The notes: generated from the letters alone by a model not told the origin. A stretch of 45,143 nt of DNA from Gammaproteobacteria bacterium (GCA_029862885.1 JAOTWM010000002.1:1-45143); one strand, 5' to 3'. Positions 20,103 to 30,091 are shown, counted from the first letter of the stretch. A program made the numbers and translations.

Positions 20103-20246
20103 ATGTCGGTGATTTCAGAAATATCTTTTGTGATCGAGAGTGCATATAATGAACTCAAATGCGATAACAATACCGATAAATTTCTATTTTTCATTTTAGC
20201 AATTCGCGAACCGTACTCTTCAACTTTACGTTCCATATCTAACTGA
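20103..20246 (+). CDS. putative small ORF, 47 aa
   Basis: MSVISEISFVIESAYNELKCDNNTDKFLFFILAIREPYSSTLRSISN; preceded by TTGGAGAGATC-ATG (good SD). Below the ORF-track cutoff. Confidence 0.4.
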   Translation: MSVISEISFVIESAYNELKCDNNTDKFLFFILAIREPYSSTLRSISN

Positions 20247-20256
20247 ACGGCCCGAA

Positions 20257-21258
20257 ATGGAAACGCTTGGTGAGTATACAGTTCAGGCGCGTTTGACGAG
20301 CGGGCCCGATGCGGAGTTAATTTTGGGGCGGTCGGCCGACGATTCACAACTGATTATCAAACGCTTGCCCATTGCCTATCGTTTTGACAAGCAGCGGCGA
20401 CAGACATTCACGTATGAGGCGAATCTTGCAAGCAAGCTCAGTCACCCCGGCTTTCGAAACCTTATCGCTTTATCAGAAATTGATGGTGAATTAGTTCAGA
20501 TTTATGACTGGGCTGGCGGTCAATCAATAGCCTCTTTGTTGACCACGTGTCGGCGGCATTATAAGCGAATACCCATTGCCATCGGCTTTGTTCTCCTCCG
20601 CCAAATAGTTGCCGCATTGGACGAACTACATAATCGGGTTGCTGAGGATGACTCGCTACCCTCGGATCTGCACGTAGCATTGCGACCGGATGCATTGAAT
20701 CTGTGCGATGATGGGCAATGTCAGATTTTACAATTCAGCCTGATCCCTCCGCCGTCGATCACTAGGTCCATTATTTACTCGGGAGAGCAGTCCTATGCCA
20801 TGTATGCGGCGCCCGAGCAGTGTGTGGCCGGACCGATACCGGATTTCCGTGCTGATTTCTTCACGCTGGGAATGCTCGGATTTGAATTATTGACATCAAA
20901 GTCATTATTTTGTTTGGAGTCAGGGGAAATGAAAATGTCGCTAGTAAATCGACGGAAAATCCGCTGTCTGCATCCGTTATTGTCCGATGTGGATCCAGAC
21001 CTCGAGAAATACGACGATGCCGTGATTGGCCTGCTTCAACCCTTGCCCGAGTTACGCACCGGTCAGCTGGATACATTTAGGAGTTCGATCACCGATGCCA
21101 TAGCCCACGGTGACGTTATGGCTGGCACGTCCGACGTATGTGCCTTTATTACCGAAATGCAAAACCTCGAGCGCGCCGAAACCCTCCGTGAGAGCGTCTC
21201 TGATAGTTCATCCAAACCAAGCATGATGAGCACAATCGCCCAATACAACGCTTCTTAG
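20257..21258 (+). CDS. Ser/Thr protein kinase-like protein, probable pseudokinase
   Basis: Kinase scaffold: LIIKRL (Lys), YAAPEQ (APE), DFRADFFTLGMLGFELLT (subdomain IX). HRD is replaced by HVALRPDALN and DFG by QFSL. Confidence 0.65.
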   Translation: METLGEYTVQARLTSGPDAELILGRSADDSQLIIKRLPIAYRFDKQRRQTFTYEANLASKLSHPGFRNLIALSEIDGELVQIYDWAGGQSIASLLTTCRRHYKRIPIAIGFVLLRQIVAALDELHNRVAEDDSLPSDLHVALRPDALNLCDDGQCQILQFSLIPPPSITRSIIYSGEQSYAMYAAPEQCVAGPIPDFRADFFTLGMLGFELLTSKSLFCLESGEMKMSLVNRRKIRCLHPLLSDVDPDLEKYDDAVIGLLQPLPELRTGQLDTFRSSITDAIAHGDVMAGTSDVCAFITEMQNLERAETLRESVSDSSSKPSMMSTIAQYNAS

Positions 21259-21331
21259 GATCCACGAATAGCACATATTGATATTCACCTATTATTAGGC
21301 CCGTGCTTGGCCATCGACTCAGATATAAGTC

Positions 21332-22114
21332 GTGCTCGTATTCATCACCTCAATTCGCCATCCGCGCAACTGCAATTCCTACGACCGAGTCGTGCAGTTG
21401 TTGGACCAAACCCTTAATTCCGTTTGCGCGCAAACAAGCATCAACTACCATGTGGTGGTTGTCGCTAATAAGACACCGGACCTCGTCGACAGAAAAAATG
21501 TTCATTTCGTTGAAGTTACGTTCCCCCCTCCGAGTGAACTGGAACAACCCAATACAGGAATGCAGGCAATCAGGGTCGACCGGGGATCAAAATATGTAGT
21601 AGGGCTGATTTATGCGAAACGATTCATGCCGGATTACATTATGTTCTTCGATGCTGATGATTATATCAGTCGGCGGATCGTGGAATTCGTGGAGCAGAAT
21701 CCCACGGAAGACGGTTGGTATTTTGAGCATGGTTATCGTTACAAGTATGGGTCGGATAAGGTAACTCTGCTTGACGAATTTAACAAAGCTTGTGGAACGA
21801 GCCACATTATCCGTTATTCCCTATTTGAAATACCGAAGGAACTCACAGTCGGGTCGCCGCTATCTTCGATTGAAGATAAGATTGACAGCCGCTACTTGAA
21901 CTTTACGCTCGGTAGTCACCGATTTGCTCGTAGGCAATTTCGGGAGATTGGCGTAACGCTCAGCGCGCTACCGTTCCCGGGCGCCGTCTGGGTCCTGGGT
22001 AATGGTGAAAATCATTCCGGCAAAAAGGGGCGCCCCGGCGATCTTCCGTTGACGGACCGGATTCGGGAAGAATTCACCCTATATGAGCCCGCAACCATCG
22101 CCCCGACGGACTAA
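21332..22114 (+). CDS. glycosyltransferase-like protein (GT-A/GT2-like)
   Basis: LNSVCAQTSINYHVVVVANK; MPDYIMFFDADDYISRRIVEFV (DxD). Confidence 0.6.
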   Translation: MLVFITSIRHPRNCNSYDRVVQLLDQTLNSVCAQTSINYHVVVVANKTPDLVDRKNVHFVEVTFPPPSELEQPNTGMQAIRVDRGSKYVVGLIYAKRFMPDYIMFFDADDYISRRIVEFVEQNPTEDGWYFEHGYRYKYGSDKVTLLDEFNKACGTSHIIRYSLFEIPKELTVGSPLSSIEDKIDSRYLNFTLGSHRFARRQFREIGVTLSALPFPGAVWVLGNGENHSGKKGRPGDLPLTDRIREEFTLYEPATIAPTD

Positions 22115-22235
22115 GGTGGTTTTGTTTGTAATCATTAATAATACCTCCATCATCGATTTTGCCGGATGCGACTCAATATTATTGGGTTGTGTGTGGGCCC
22201 ACATCGAGTAGATTTAGAGTGGCTACTAAACCACA

Positions 22236-23804
22236 ATGAAAACGGCCTTCATTTCCTGCTTCGAAGTATCGGTTAAACGACCGCCAATTCACACGATCTT
22301 AGTTTTTTTGGCACTTAGTTTGCTCTCTTGCTCTAGGTTCGCTGCGGCAAGTGCGGCTGACGGTGAACCTGGCGACTTAAGTTGCGAGGGCTGCAATGTA
22401 CTGTTTTTAAACCTGGACTTTTTGAGGTCCGACTATACTGGCCTGATAAGTGACAGCAAGCACACGCCGAACATTGATCGGTTCTTCAAGAACTCGATCA
22501 TTTTTGAGAACGCGTTCTCGCCGGCGGGATCCTCGTATCGCGGAAACCTAGCCGTATTAACCGCGACGGACGCGCATATATACGGAGTCGATGTTCAAAG
22601 CTTTCATTTACTTAAGGCAAGGAAACAATTAGGGCCCTGGAAGAAGATCTATACCTATCATAAGACGATCGCCCAAGTGCTGTCTCGGCACGGGTACCGA
22701 ACAGTGAACCTGAATAAGGGCACTCGATCGGGACGCGGCACTTTTCTCGACCGTGGCTTTGACGAATATCAGCAGTTTCATATAAGGCTGACGATCGAAG
22801 ATCTCCTGCCGCCACTGGAGACGCATATCCGATCGACCCAAAAGCCATTCTTTATTCTATTCCATGCTGTACCTACTCGACTACACCGGGCATTTTACCC
22901 GTTAAATCGCGATCGAATTCTTGATAAGCATATTATTTACCAAGAGTATTCGATTCAGAATAGACCATACGGATACAAGGTGATACGTGACAGAAGTGCG
23001 TCTCCGCAAATACAACGAGAGACAGAACACAAGATTTATATGCAGCAATTGAAATATGCTGATGATACTCTCTCTAAACCGTTCGACATGCTGAGGGAGT
23101 TTGAACGCAATACTATTATCGTCTTGTATTCAAATCATGGAACACAGATCGGCGATAAGGGAATTTATGCCTCAAATGGCGTCTCATACCAGTCATCAGT
23201 TCGCGTTCCGCTGATGATAAAACATCCTAAGGTTAAGACACCTATGCGAATTGCTACGACAATTTCGCTCGTCGATCTTGTGCCGACGATCTATGAAATG
23301 TTGGGCGTGTTCAAACCCGGGCACTCAACTGGCCAAAGTCTAATTCCACTGATAAACGGTGAGGAGTATTACAAGGACTACATCGTTGGGAAAAACGATC
23401 CAGACGAATATATTCTGTCTGGAAAATGGAAGCTTATTATTCGATATCACAAAGAACGGCGGCTTTATAATCTTAAAGTCGACCCATTAGGTCGCGAAGA
23501 CCTTTCCGAAAAGCGGAAACTTATCGCGCGCAGGATGGAGTATCAATCGGTTATGGACCTGGACGAGAGTAAAACTATCGTCAACGACGAATGGAAACTT
23601 ATACTGACGCAGAAGAAGAATCTGGAACTATACGACCTTGACGCCGACCCTGACGAGTCCACTAACGTGGCGGCGGACTACCCAGAGGTTACCCGTACGC
23701 TTGAAGACAAGCTCATCGAATTCAAGCATCAAGCGAGACAACGGCGCATCGATATTATCGGAGACACGCTGAGAGATGGAAGTACAGGACAAGACGAAGA
23801 CTGA
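22236..23804 (+). CDS. sulfatase-fold (alkaline phosphatase superfamily) protein, atypical active site, paralog A
   Basis: Signal peptide; LSCEGCNVLFLNLDFLRSDYTGLI, TPNIDRFFKNSIIFENAFSPAGSSYRGNLAVLTA, IVLYSNHGTQIGDKG, SVRVPLMIKHP. Confidence 0.8.
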   Translation: MKTAFISCFEVSVKRPPIHTILVFLALSLLSCSRFAAASAADGEPGDLSCEGCNVLFLNLDFLRSDYTGLISDSKHTPNIDRFFKNSIIFENAFSPAGSSYRGNLAVLTATDAHIYGVDVQSFHLLKARKQLGPWKKIYTYHKTIAQVLSRHGYRTVNLNKGTRSGRGTFLDRGFDEYQQFHIRLTIEDLLPPLETHIRSTQKPFFILFHAVPTRLHRAFYPLNRDRILDKHIIYQEYSIQNRPYGYKVIRDRSASPQIQRETEHKIYMQQLKYADDTLSKPFDMLREFERNTIIVLYSNHGTQIGDKGIYASNGVSYQSSVRVPLMIKHPKVKTPMRIATTISLVDLVPTIYEMLGVFKPGHSTGQSLIPLINGEEYYKDYIVGKNDPDEYILSGKWKLIIRYHKERRLYNLKVDPLGREDLSEKRKLIARRMEYQSVMDLDESKTIVNDEWKLILTQKKNLELYDLDADPDESTNVAADYPEVTRTLEDKLIEFKHQARQRRIDIIGDTLRDGSTGQDED

Positions 23805-23862
23805 GGTTTTTCCGGCACTACGTCATTGAGATCTAATCGTCTTGATATGGTAGGCGAGGATT

Positions 23863-25257
23863 ATGATGCCCGCTAACGCCAGTCTACAAATGGCTGCGGC
23901 ACTGATTGCCGGCGCATTACTGTTTGTATCGGGCTCCAGTAGCCGAGCCGACGGAGGAACCGATAGCCCATCGGTAGACGGCCAAGTAACGGGCAGCGAA
24001 TCGCTGGCAGCACTTGATTTATCCTGCCCCAATTGCAATGTGATTCTGCTCAATATAGAGCTGCTACGAGCGGATCACGTGGGATTGCTTAGTGGATCTA
24101 CGGATAGCGCAACGCCCAACATCGATAGTTTTTTTGGTCGCTCTATCGTCTTTGAGCAGGCATCCGCGCCAGCGGGTGAGAGTTACCGGAGCAATCTGGC
24201 CGTACAAACAGCCATGCACGCGTTTCACTATGACGCCGATCAGAGTGTTATCGATAAATTTGCGAAGCGTGGTGCCAAGGCATTACCACCTGAAGAGGCG
24301 CGGAAGATGGTGGCGATGCTTACTCGCTACCCGACGATGGCCGAAGTATTGAAGGAAAATGGTTACCATACCGTAAGCCTTAACCAAGGCATTCGTGCGG
24401 GGGAGCGATTGTTGCTTGACCGGGGTTTTGATCAGGCGATCGAATGGGGTCGCCGAAATACTTCATTTCGGGATACGGTCGCGGATCTTGGGAAGCGGCT
24501 CAGTACCGCTGATGGGAAATCATTTATTTTGTATCGTCCCGAAGGCCTCCATCCTTACCCCTACTATTATCCACCCGATCGACCGCGCGTTATCCAGGAA
24601 AATAAGATTCTTTATAAATATCGCCCGAGGTTCGGAAGGTTCAATGTCACGTTTAATGTGGCACTGCCCCAGCCCGAGCAGAGAAAGATTCATCGTTTGA
24701 TCTACCGCCAGCAGCTTAAGTACATCGATGAGGAACTGGGTAAGGTATTTGGGTTAATCAAGAAGGAGCAATTGAACCGATCCAGCGTAATTGTTTTGTA
24801 TGCGAATCACGGTAGCGGGTTAGGCGATAATGGCGTTCATCGACTGGCCGTATCCTACCAATCATGTATCCACGTTCCCTTAATAATATATCATCCAAAG
24901 ATAACTCGTCAGATCAGAGTATCTGACCCAGTAGCCCTTATTGACCTGGCGCCCACTATCTATGAGATCGTCGGTGCAAGTAATATTCCGCAATCTGACG
25001 GGCATAGTTTGATTCGTGACGACAGCACCAATAAAACGGATCTCATTGGTCGCAACGACATCGACGAATATATCCGGATGGATAATATGAAGCTAATAAT
25101 AAAGAATGCCGTTCAACGAGAGCTGTATGACTTACGTGTAGATCCTCATGAGAATGACAATTTGATCGACAGTTTACCTTCAGTAGCACGTCGACTGGAA
25201 GCGATTCTGCTGGCGAGGAAGATTCAACTATTGCAGAATGCACCCGAACGGCATTGA
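23863..25257 (+). CDS. sulfatase-fold protein, atypical active site, paralog B
   Basis: Signal peptide; LSCPNCNVILLNIELLRADHVGLL, FEQASAPAGESYRSNLAVQTA, IVLYANHGSGLGDNG, CIHVPLIIYHP. Confidence 0.8.
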   Translation: MMPANASLQMAAALIAGALLFVSGSSSRADGGTDSPSVDGQVTGSESLAALDLSCPNCNVILLNIELLRADHVGLLSGSTDSATPNIDSFFGRSIVFEQASAPAGESYRSNLAVQTAMHAFHYDADQSVIDKFAKRGAKALPPEEARKMVAMLTRYPTMAEVLKENGYHTVSLNQGIRAGERLLLDRGFDQAIEWGRRNTSFRDTVADLGKRLSTADGKSFILYRPEGLHPYPYYYPPDRPRVIQENKILYKYRPRFGRFNVTFNVALPQPEQRKIHRLIYRQQLKYIDEELGKVFGLIKKEQLNRSSVIVLYANHGSGLGDNGVHRLAVSYQSCIHVPLIIYHPKITRQIRVSDPVALIDLAPTIYEIVGASNIPQSDGHSLIRDDSTNKTDLIGRNDIDEYIRMDNMKLIIKNAVQRELYDLRVDPHENDNLIDSLPSVARRLEAILLARKIQLLQNAPERH

Positions 25258-25286
25258 CTCACAATCACTGATTCTAGCCTGACTTG

Positions 25287-27362
25287 TCAATTCATAATTT
25301 CTTTCAGTACATGACCTTCAACAAACTCTGGTATTTCCCTGCCAAGCAACGACATGATAGTTGGATATTGATCCACGTGCTGAATAGGAGTCTCAATTTC
25401 ATAATTGCTCTTGATGCCGGGGCCCATGACGATGAAGGGCGTCCACATACCACTTTGATCGTCCGGTAACACGGCCTGTTTGTATCCGCTTGTTATAGAT
25501 GCGACGAAACTTTCAAGGTTCTGGCTAATATCCTCCACCCATCCATAGCCGACGTTGTTGGCAATTATCAAATCACCAACTCGATCGGGCGGTAAACCAA
25601 CAGACTCAGCGTCTTCCCACTTAGTAACACGGGCCAGCGGTTCTACTCCGGATTCATCCCTCAAGTCCTCAAGAATAGTAATTACATCATTCCTAAGCTG
25701 CTCATACTTTGGACCTGACGCACGCCTATAGTTTCCGCCCAACCCGGCGGGATTTATATAGATGTTATCCATCTTAAGAAACACGACCTTACTGTCTCGC
25801 CAGTTTATTTTATAGATCCCAGTGGACTCATCATATGAGTACTTCAGTAGCCCCTCTTTGGCGAAAATATTATTCAGTCTTACCTCAGTGTTTAACGGCA
25901 CAATTCCGTGATCCGAACTCAATATCACATAAGCGTCACCGTCAACTCGCTCCAATATTTCTCCAATAATTGCATCGATACCTTTGTATAGAATCTTCAC
26001 TTCTTGCCACAGCTTCTGCCGCTCTTCTTCGGTTATCTCGTTGTACCGGGTACTTTTTGGGTCAAGATAACCAAGCCACCAACGGCTAGTTAACATCTGA
26101 TTGGGTGTATACACATCGTGTATAATGACGTCGCTGCCCGTTTCTTCTATTAGGTAACCAGCTGCCTCCTTATGCCATTTAATACTCATCGCCGACTCTT
26201 CTAGAAAAGTTGATTTATCTTCATCGTAATAAATCAACTGTGGTGGAAAATTATCCGCGAAATCTACCATAGGACCAATTGACTCGCCCATGCTTGAGGC
26301 AATATGCGCCGGCTTTGTTACGTATTGGTTCATGTTGTCATATAAAAAACGAATCCGGAAAAAATCCTTTTCGCCAAGTTTTATCACTTTAACCCTTGCC
26401 TGAGTTTTGACGTCTATAGTTGCCAGTTCGCGCTCCCAATCCATCTTTTTGGGGCTAGTGATTTTGTAATCGTTATTGGTTTGATACTGAACAGTAAGGG
26501 GGGTCCAGTCGCTCCATTCGCCGACTCGTACCCGTGTCCATACATTATTTTTATCTGGGGAAAACAACACGCTATCGTAATTCTCCACTGAGTCATCGGT
26601 AGAATCGTAAATCAATCCAAACATGCTGGCACCCCAGTTGGATAGCAGCACTTCCCTTGCGGGACTGAAGCTTTGCGGGAGCGCGATCTGCCAGTCGGCC
26701 GGCTTCGCAACCGAGACGAATTTGGTCAATTCGGAACCAAGCTCAAATAGGCGGTTCCGGTGTCCCAGCGATGCACGTATATCGGTGTCCGTATTCGTGT
26801 GAAAGTTTATAGCGGGAAAATCAAGTCCCCAGCCGCCCCATCGGCCGCGAATCGTAATGCCGCGCGACAATTCCGGCGGCGTCGAGCCAGGAACGGATAG
26901 TAAGGTAACAACATCGCCTGCCTTTTCTAGTGTGAACCAGATCGGTGGTACTTTCTTGGCAACGGAGCTAAAACCACTTTTCGAAACGACATTAAGTGGA
27001 TAACCGCTTATCCGCATTGGTCCATCAGCGACACCATGGACTTTGGGAGTTGCACCCGTCAGTAAGGTGGCGAAATTGGTAGGCGTATGGCCTGGGAATA
27101 CCGGCACCGAATAACCGTAAGATCCACGATCCATCATCTTCTTGATATTCGGCAACTCGCCGTTGCTGGCCCACTCGAACACCTTGAAGACATGAGGATC
27201 TGCCCGAAAGCCATCCGGGATAAACCAGTACAGACGAATGGACTTTGCGACCGAGGGCGAATGATCGCCCACCTTAAGATTATCGACATCTGGAAGATTC
27301 CGGATGACTAGACCAGCAATTAGCGCTATGGCGATTGCTGCCGCGACAATGCGCCTATCCAT
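25287..27362 (-). CDS. type I phosphodiesterase / nucleotide pyrophosphatase family protein, membrane-anchored
   Basis: YWFIPDGFRADP; VPVFPGHTPTNFATLLTGATPKVHGVAD (Thr nucleophile motif); YVILSSDHGIVPL. N-terminal hydrophobic anchor; start trimmed to MDRRIVAAA. Confidence 0.8.
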   Translation of the reverse strand: MDRRIVAAAIAIALIAGLVIRNLPDVDNLKVGDHSPSVAKSIRLYWFIPDGFRADPHVFKVFEWASNGELPNIKKMMDRGSYGYSVPVFPGHTPTNFATLLTGATPKVHGVADGPMRISGYPLNVVSKSGFSSVAKKVPPIWFTLEKAGDVVTLLSVPGSTPPELSRGITIRGRWGGWGLDFPAINFHTNTDTDIRASLGHRNRLFELGSELTKFVSVAKPADWQIALPQSFSPAREVLLSNWGASMFGLIYDSTDDSVENYDSVLFSPDKNNVWTRVRVGEWSDWTPLTVQYQTNNDYKITSPKKMDWERELATIDVKTQARVKVIKLGEKDFFRIRFLYDNMNQYVTKPAHIASSMGESIGPMVDFADNFPPQLIYYDEDKSTFLEESAMSIKWHKEAAGYLIEETGSDVIIHDVYTPNQMLTSRWWLGYLDPKSTRYNEITEEERQKLWQEVKILYKGIDAIIGEILERVDGDAYVILSSDHGIVPLNTEVRLNNIFAKEGLLKYSYDESTGIYKINWRDSKVVFLKMDNIYINPAGLGGNYRRASGPKYEQLRNDVITILEDLRDESGVEPLARVTKWEDAESVGLPPDRVGDLIIANNVGYGWVEDISQNLESFVASITSGYKQAVLPDDQSGMWTPFIVMGPGIKSNYEIETPIQHVDQYPTIMSLLGREIPEFVEGHVLKEIMN

Positions 27363-27553
27363 AAATCGCGATACCAATCGGAAAATCGAAATTCGACATG
27401 CTAATTTTATCTGTACTCTCCCCCGAACTAACGATGACGTAGTCTGGGTTAGTTTGTACAATAAGAATTACATAATAGTGGCCACCGTTTCGCTTCGCGA
27501 AATCCAAAAATCGCAACGAACTATCGGCTAAATTTTGAATCAGCAGTCTAATT

Positions 27554-28471
27554 GTGACAAATATCTTCGGAATTCCAATTGTTATCGCAATCATTTTGGG
27601 GATTATCTTCCCATACACCGCTATTTCGTTAATGCCATACGGTGTTGCTTTTCTCTTTATACTGATGATGTCCGCAGGAATTACAATCGATTGGCGTAAG
27701 TTACGATATTTTACCTACCGCTTACCGGAATTGCTTATCGGACTAGTATTTTTATTTGCCATATTCCCAATAGGTCAATGGTTGATCGCTCGGTGGTTAG
27801 TTACCGACGACCAGTTTCTATATGGTTTAGTGTTTGCGTCGCTGTGTCCTGTTGCAATTGTCGCGCCGTACTTCAGTAATTTGATTGAGGCCGACGATGA
27901 ATTTGCGTTCGTCCTGATGATCTGGTCGATGATTCTTTGTCCGCTAATTGCGCCTATTATGTTGAAGATCTTACTGCAACCGTCGGTCGCTCTCAACGTG
28001 TTACCTCTTACCAAATACATGCTTCTCCTGGTGACTACGCCAATCGCATTGAGCTATGCGATAGATCGAGTATTCCCGAGGTGCAAAGTGATCTTACGAC
28101 CACTTTTGGGACTATTAAATATGGGTAGCCTAAGCGTCCTGATATTTATCCTTTTCGGCACTGCGGTGGGCCGCTTGAATCTTCACTACACCCCCATAAA
28201 TGACTTGTTTGTCTTGCTTTTTTTAATGTTTCTGCAAGATTTCGGGGTACTAGTCGTGGCCCGTCGAATATTCTCCTTCTGGCTTAGCCCTGAAATCGTC
28301 GGAGCACTTTCAATATCGCTGTCGATGCGAAACGTTGCCATAGCGGCGGGGGTGCTATTATTTTATGATCCCAAAGCGTCTTTTCCTGCGGCATTGGGCT
28401 TCATAGCCCACGCATTCTTGTTCACGTTCATTTCGATGCGCCGCAGGTCCAAGTGGTTCCGCCCCGTATAA
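27554..28471 (+). CDS. bile acid:sodium symporter (SBF)-family transporter
   Basis: Polytopic; FLFILMMSAGITIDWRKLR...LPELLIGLVFLFAIFPIGQWLIA...ALSISLSMRNVAIAAGVLLF pattern. Confidence 0.7.
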   Translation: MTNIFGIPIVIAIILGIIFPYTAISLMPYGVAFLFILMMSAGITIDWRKLRYFTYRLPELLIGLVFLFAIFPIGQWLIARWLVTDDQFLYGLVFASLCPVAIVAPYFSNLIEADDEFAFVLMIWSMILCPLIAPIMLKILLQPSVALNVLPLTKYMLLLVTTPIALSYAIDRVFPRCKVILRPLLGLLNMGSLSVLIFILFGTAVGRLNLHYTPINDLFVLLFLMFLQDFGVLVVARRIFSFWLSPEIVGALSISLSMRNVAIAAGVLLFYDPKASFPAALGFIAHAFLFTFISMRRRSKWFRPV

Positions 28472-28540
28472 GGTAATTTCGCGTTGCAGGCAGAGTGTGC
28501 GACGCTTGCGTAGGAACTTAGCTCGCCTGGCTATTTGCGG

Positions 28541-29176
28541 TTATGGCCTCCACCTTCGCATGCTCGGAGGACCATGCGACGGAGATTTTCTCTTCACATT
28601 TGGGTATGGATTGCGAGAATCCAACTCCAGAAACTCGGATAACTTCTCCGCTTTATTCGGATCCGAAAGATCGATGGCCAGTAATTGGTCCGAATAATTC
28701 ACAAAGAATGATAGCACCTCGTCGACATGCTGCCGGTGGATATTTTGCAACAGCACGCGATCCTTGGCGCTGACAACCGATAGTTCCGAGGACGCATAGT
28801 TGTTATACTGAAGATACTCGTAAGGATCGAGTCGCCTAGTTCTTCGGTTCTTTAGTTGCCAATGTCGCGCCACAGATTCCCACCATTGGTCGCTATCCCG
28901 GGTAACCAATACGAATCTGCTCTCCTTGTAGCGTCGGTGTAACTCCGTATACAAAGCAGGGAACGGTACATCGGTAAAAGCGTCATGCGATTCGATTACC
29001 GGTGCTAGGGTATCGACCACCAGCTTCTTGCTGGTCAGGCATGTGCCGCACATTTTTTCGTAATTAACGCCATTCACCGAGTGCGGCCAATGTATGGAGC
29101 GAAATCCCACACTCCGAAAAAAACGATTCAGACTTTTGGTTCCTGTTTTCTGAAACCCAATACCGAATACCTTCAT
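28541..29176 (-). CDS. sulfotransferase family protein
   Basis: MKVFGIGFQKTGTKSLNRFFRSVGFRSIHWP; FVLVTRDSDQWWESVARHW (5'-PSB and 3'-PB motifs). Confidence 0.8.
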   Translation of the reverse strand: MKVFGIGFQKTGTKSLNRFFRSVGFRSIHWPHSVNGVNYEKMCGTCLTSKKLVVDTLAPVIESHDAFTDVPFPALYTELHRRYKESRFVLVTRDSDQWWESVARHWQLKNRRTRRLDPYEYLQYNNYASSELSVVSAKDRVLLQNIHRQHVDEVLSFFVNYSDQLLAIDLSDPNKAEKLSEFLELDSRNPYPNVKRKSPSHGPPSMRRWRP

Positions 29177-29341
29177 GATCTCACATCAAAAGAAGATGGT
29201 TGAAGCGGCGAGCACCGCCCAAAGACAATAACCCATTCCACATGCCGAGCAATAGCCCTTGACGGTCCAAGTCCAACTTTAGAAAATGAGCTGCAGACAT
29301 CTGCCACGTGTATTTCGATCGCGAACCCCGTCCACGAAGCA

Positions 29342-30088
29342 ATGATTTCCAAGAAATTCAATTGCCTGTTTGTCCATATACCCAAAACCGCAGGCGAAAG
29401 TATAGAGCGATATTTCATGAAGTTACAGAATCTAACCTGGAATGAACGCTCCGAATTGCTAATTAGCAGGAATCATGACGTGGACTCCGGCCCACCTAGA
29501 TTGGCCCACTTGATGGCCTCCGAGTATCTTAATTACGGTCACGTGGGTGAAGTGGAATTTCGCGATTTTTTCAAATTTGCCATCGTTCGCAATCCCTGGG
29601 AAAGATTAGTGTCGGAATTTTTCTTTAATCACTACGGCCGTTACGAGTTTAAAGTATTTATCTTTGACAGATTCCCAACCGCGATCGACGACGATTACAA
29701 GACGGGATCCGACAGATTTCGTCACATCATACCGCAGTACGATTTTCTTCACGACGAGGAAGATCGGTGTCTGGTCGATTTCATCGGCAGATTCGAGTCG
29801 TTGGGTTCGGATTTTGAAAGGGTCTGCCGACGCCTGAATTTGCCGGTAAAACCGCTAGAGAAACTAAACAGCTTCGAGCGGTTAATGGTACGTCGGCTTC
29901 ACAAATCTGGAAAGCTCAAGACCGGCCAGAAAGTCCAAGTCGAGAAACCGCATTATTCTCAATTTTATGATGACGAGAGTCGAGAGTGGGTGGCAGAGAT
30001 GTACGCAAAGGATATAAAAACCTTCAATTATCAATTCGAGCGGGGTGCCAGGGGTACACGTCCTGTCGTCCGAGTGGTGCGCAACTAA
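29342..30088 (+). CDS. sulfotransferase family 2-type protein
   Basis: KFNCLFVHIPKTAGESIERYFMK; FKFAIVRNPWERLVSEFFF. Confidence 0.85.
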   Translation: MISKKFNCLFVHIPKTAGESIERYFMKLQNLTWNERSELLISRNHDVDSGPPRLAHLMASEYLNYGHVGEVEFRDFFKFAIVRNPWERLVSEFFFNHYGRYEFKVFIFDRFPTAIDDDYKTGSDRFRHIIPQYDFLHDEEDRCLVDFIGRFESLGSDFERVCRRLNLPVKPLEKLNSFERLMVRRLHKSGKLKTGQKVQVEKPHYSQFYDDESREWVAEMYAKDIKTFNYQFERGARGTRPVVRVVRN

Positions 30089-30091
30089 CTT

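Noticed and set aside
20072-20347. 91-aa minus-strand ORF
   Set aside because: Antisense to the SD-preceded 47-aa sORF and the pseudokinase start; less plausible coding signal.
22501-22560. Reading SPAGSSYR as a standard Ser-type FGly motif (S-x-P-x-R)
   Set aside because: No Pro at +2 and Arg at +2 rather than +4 relative to the aligned Ser; the pattern is not met in any of the three paralogs.
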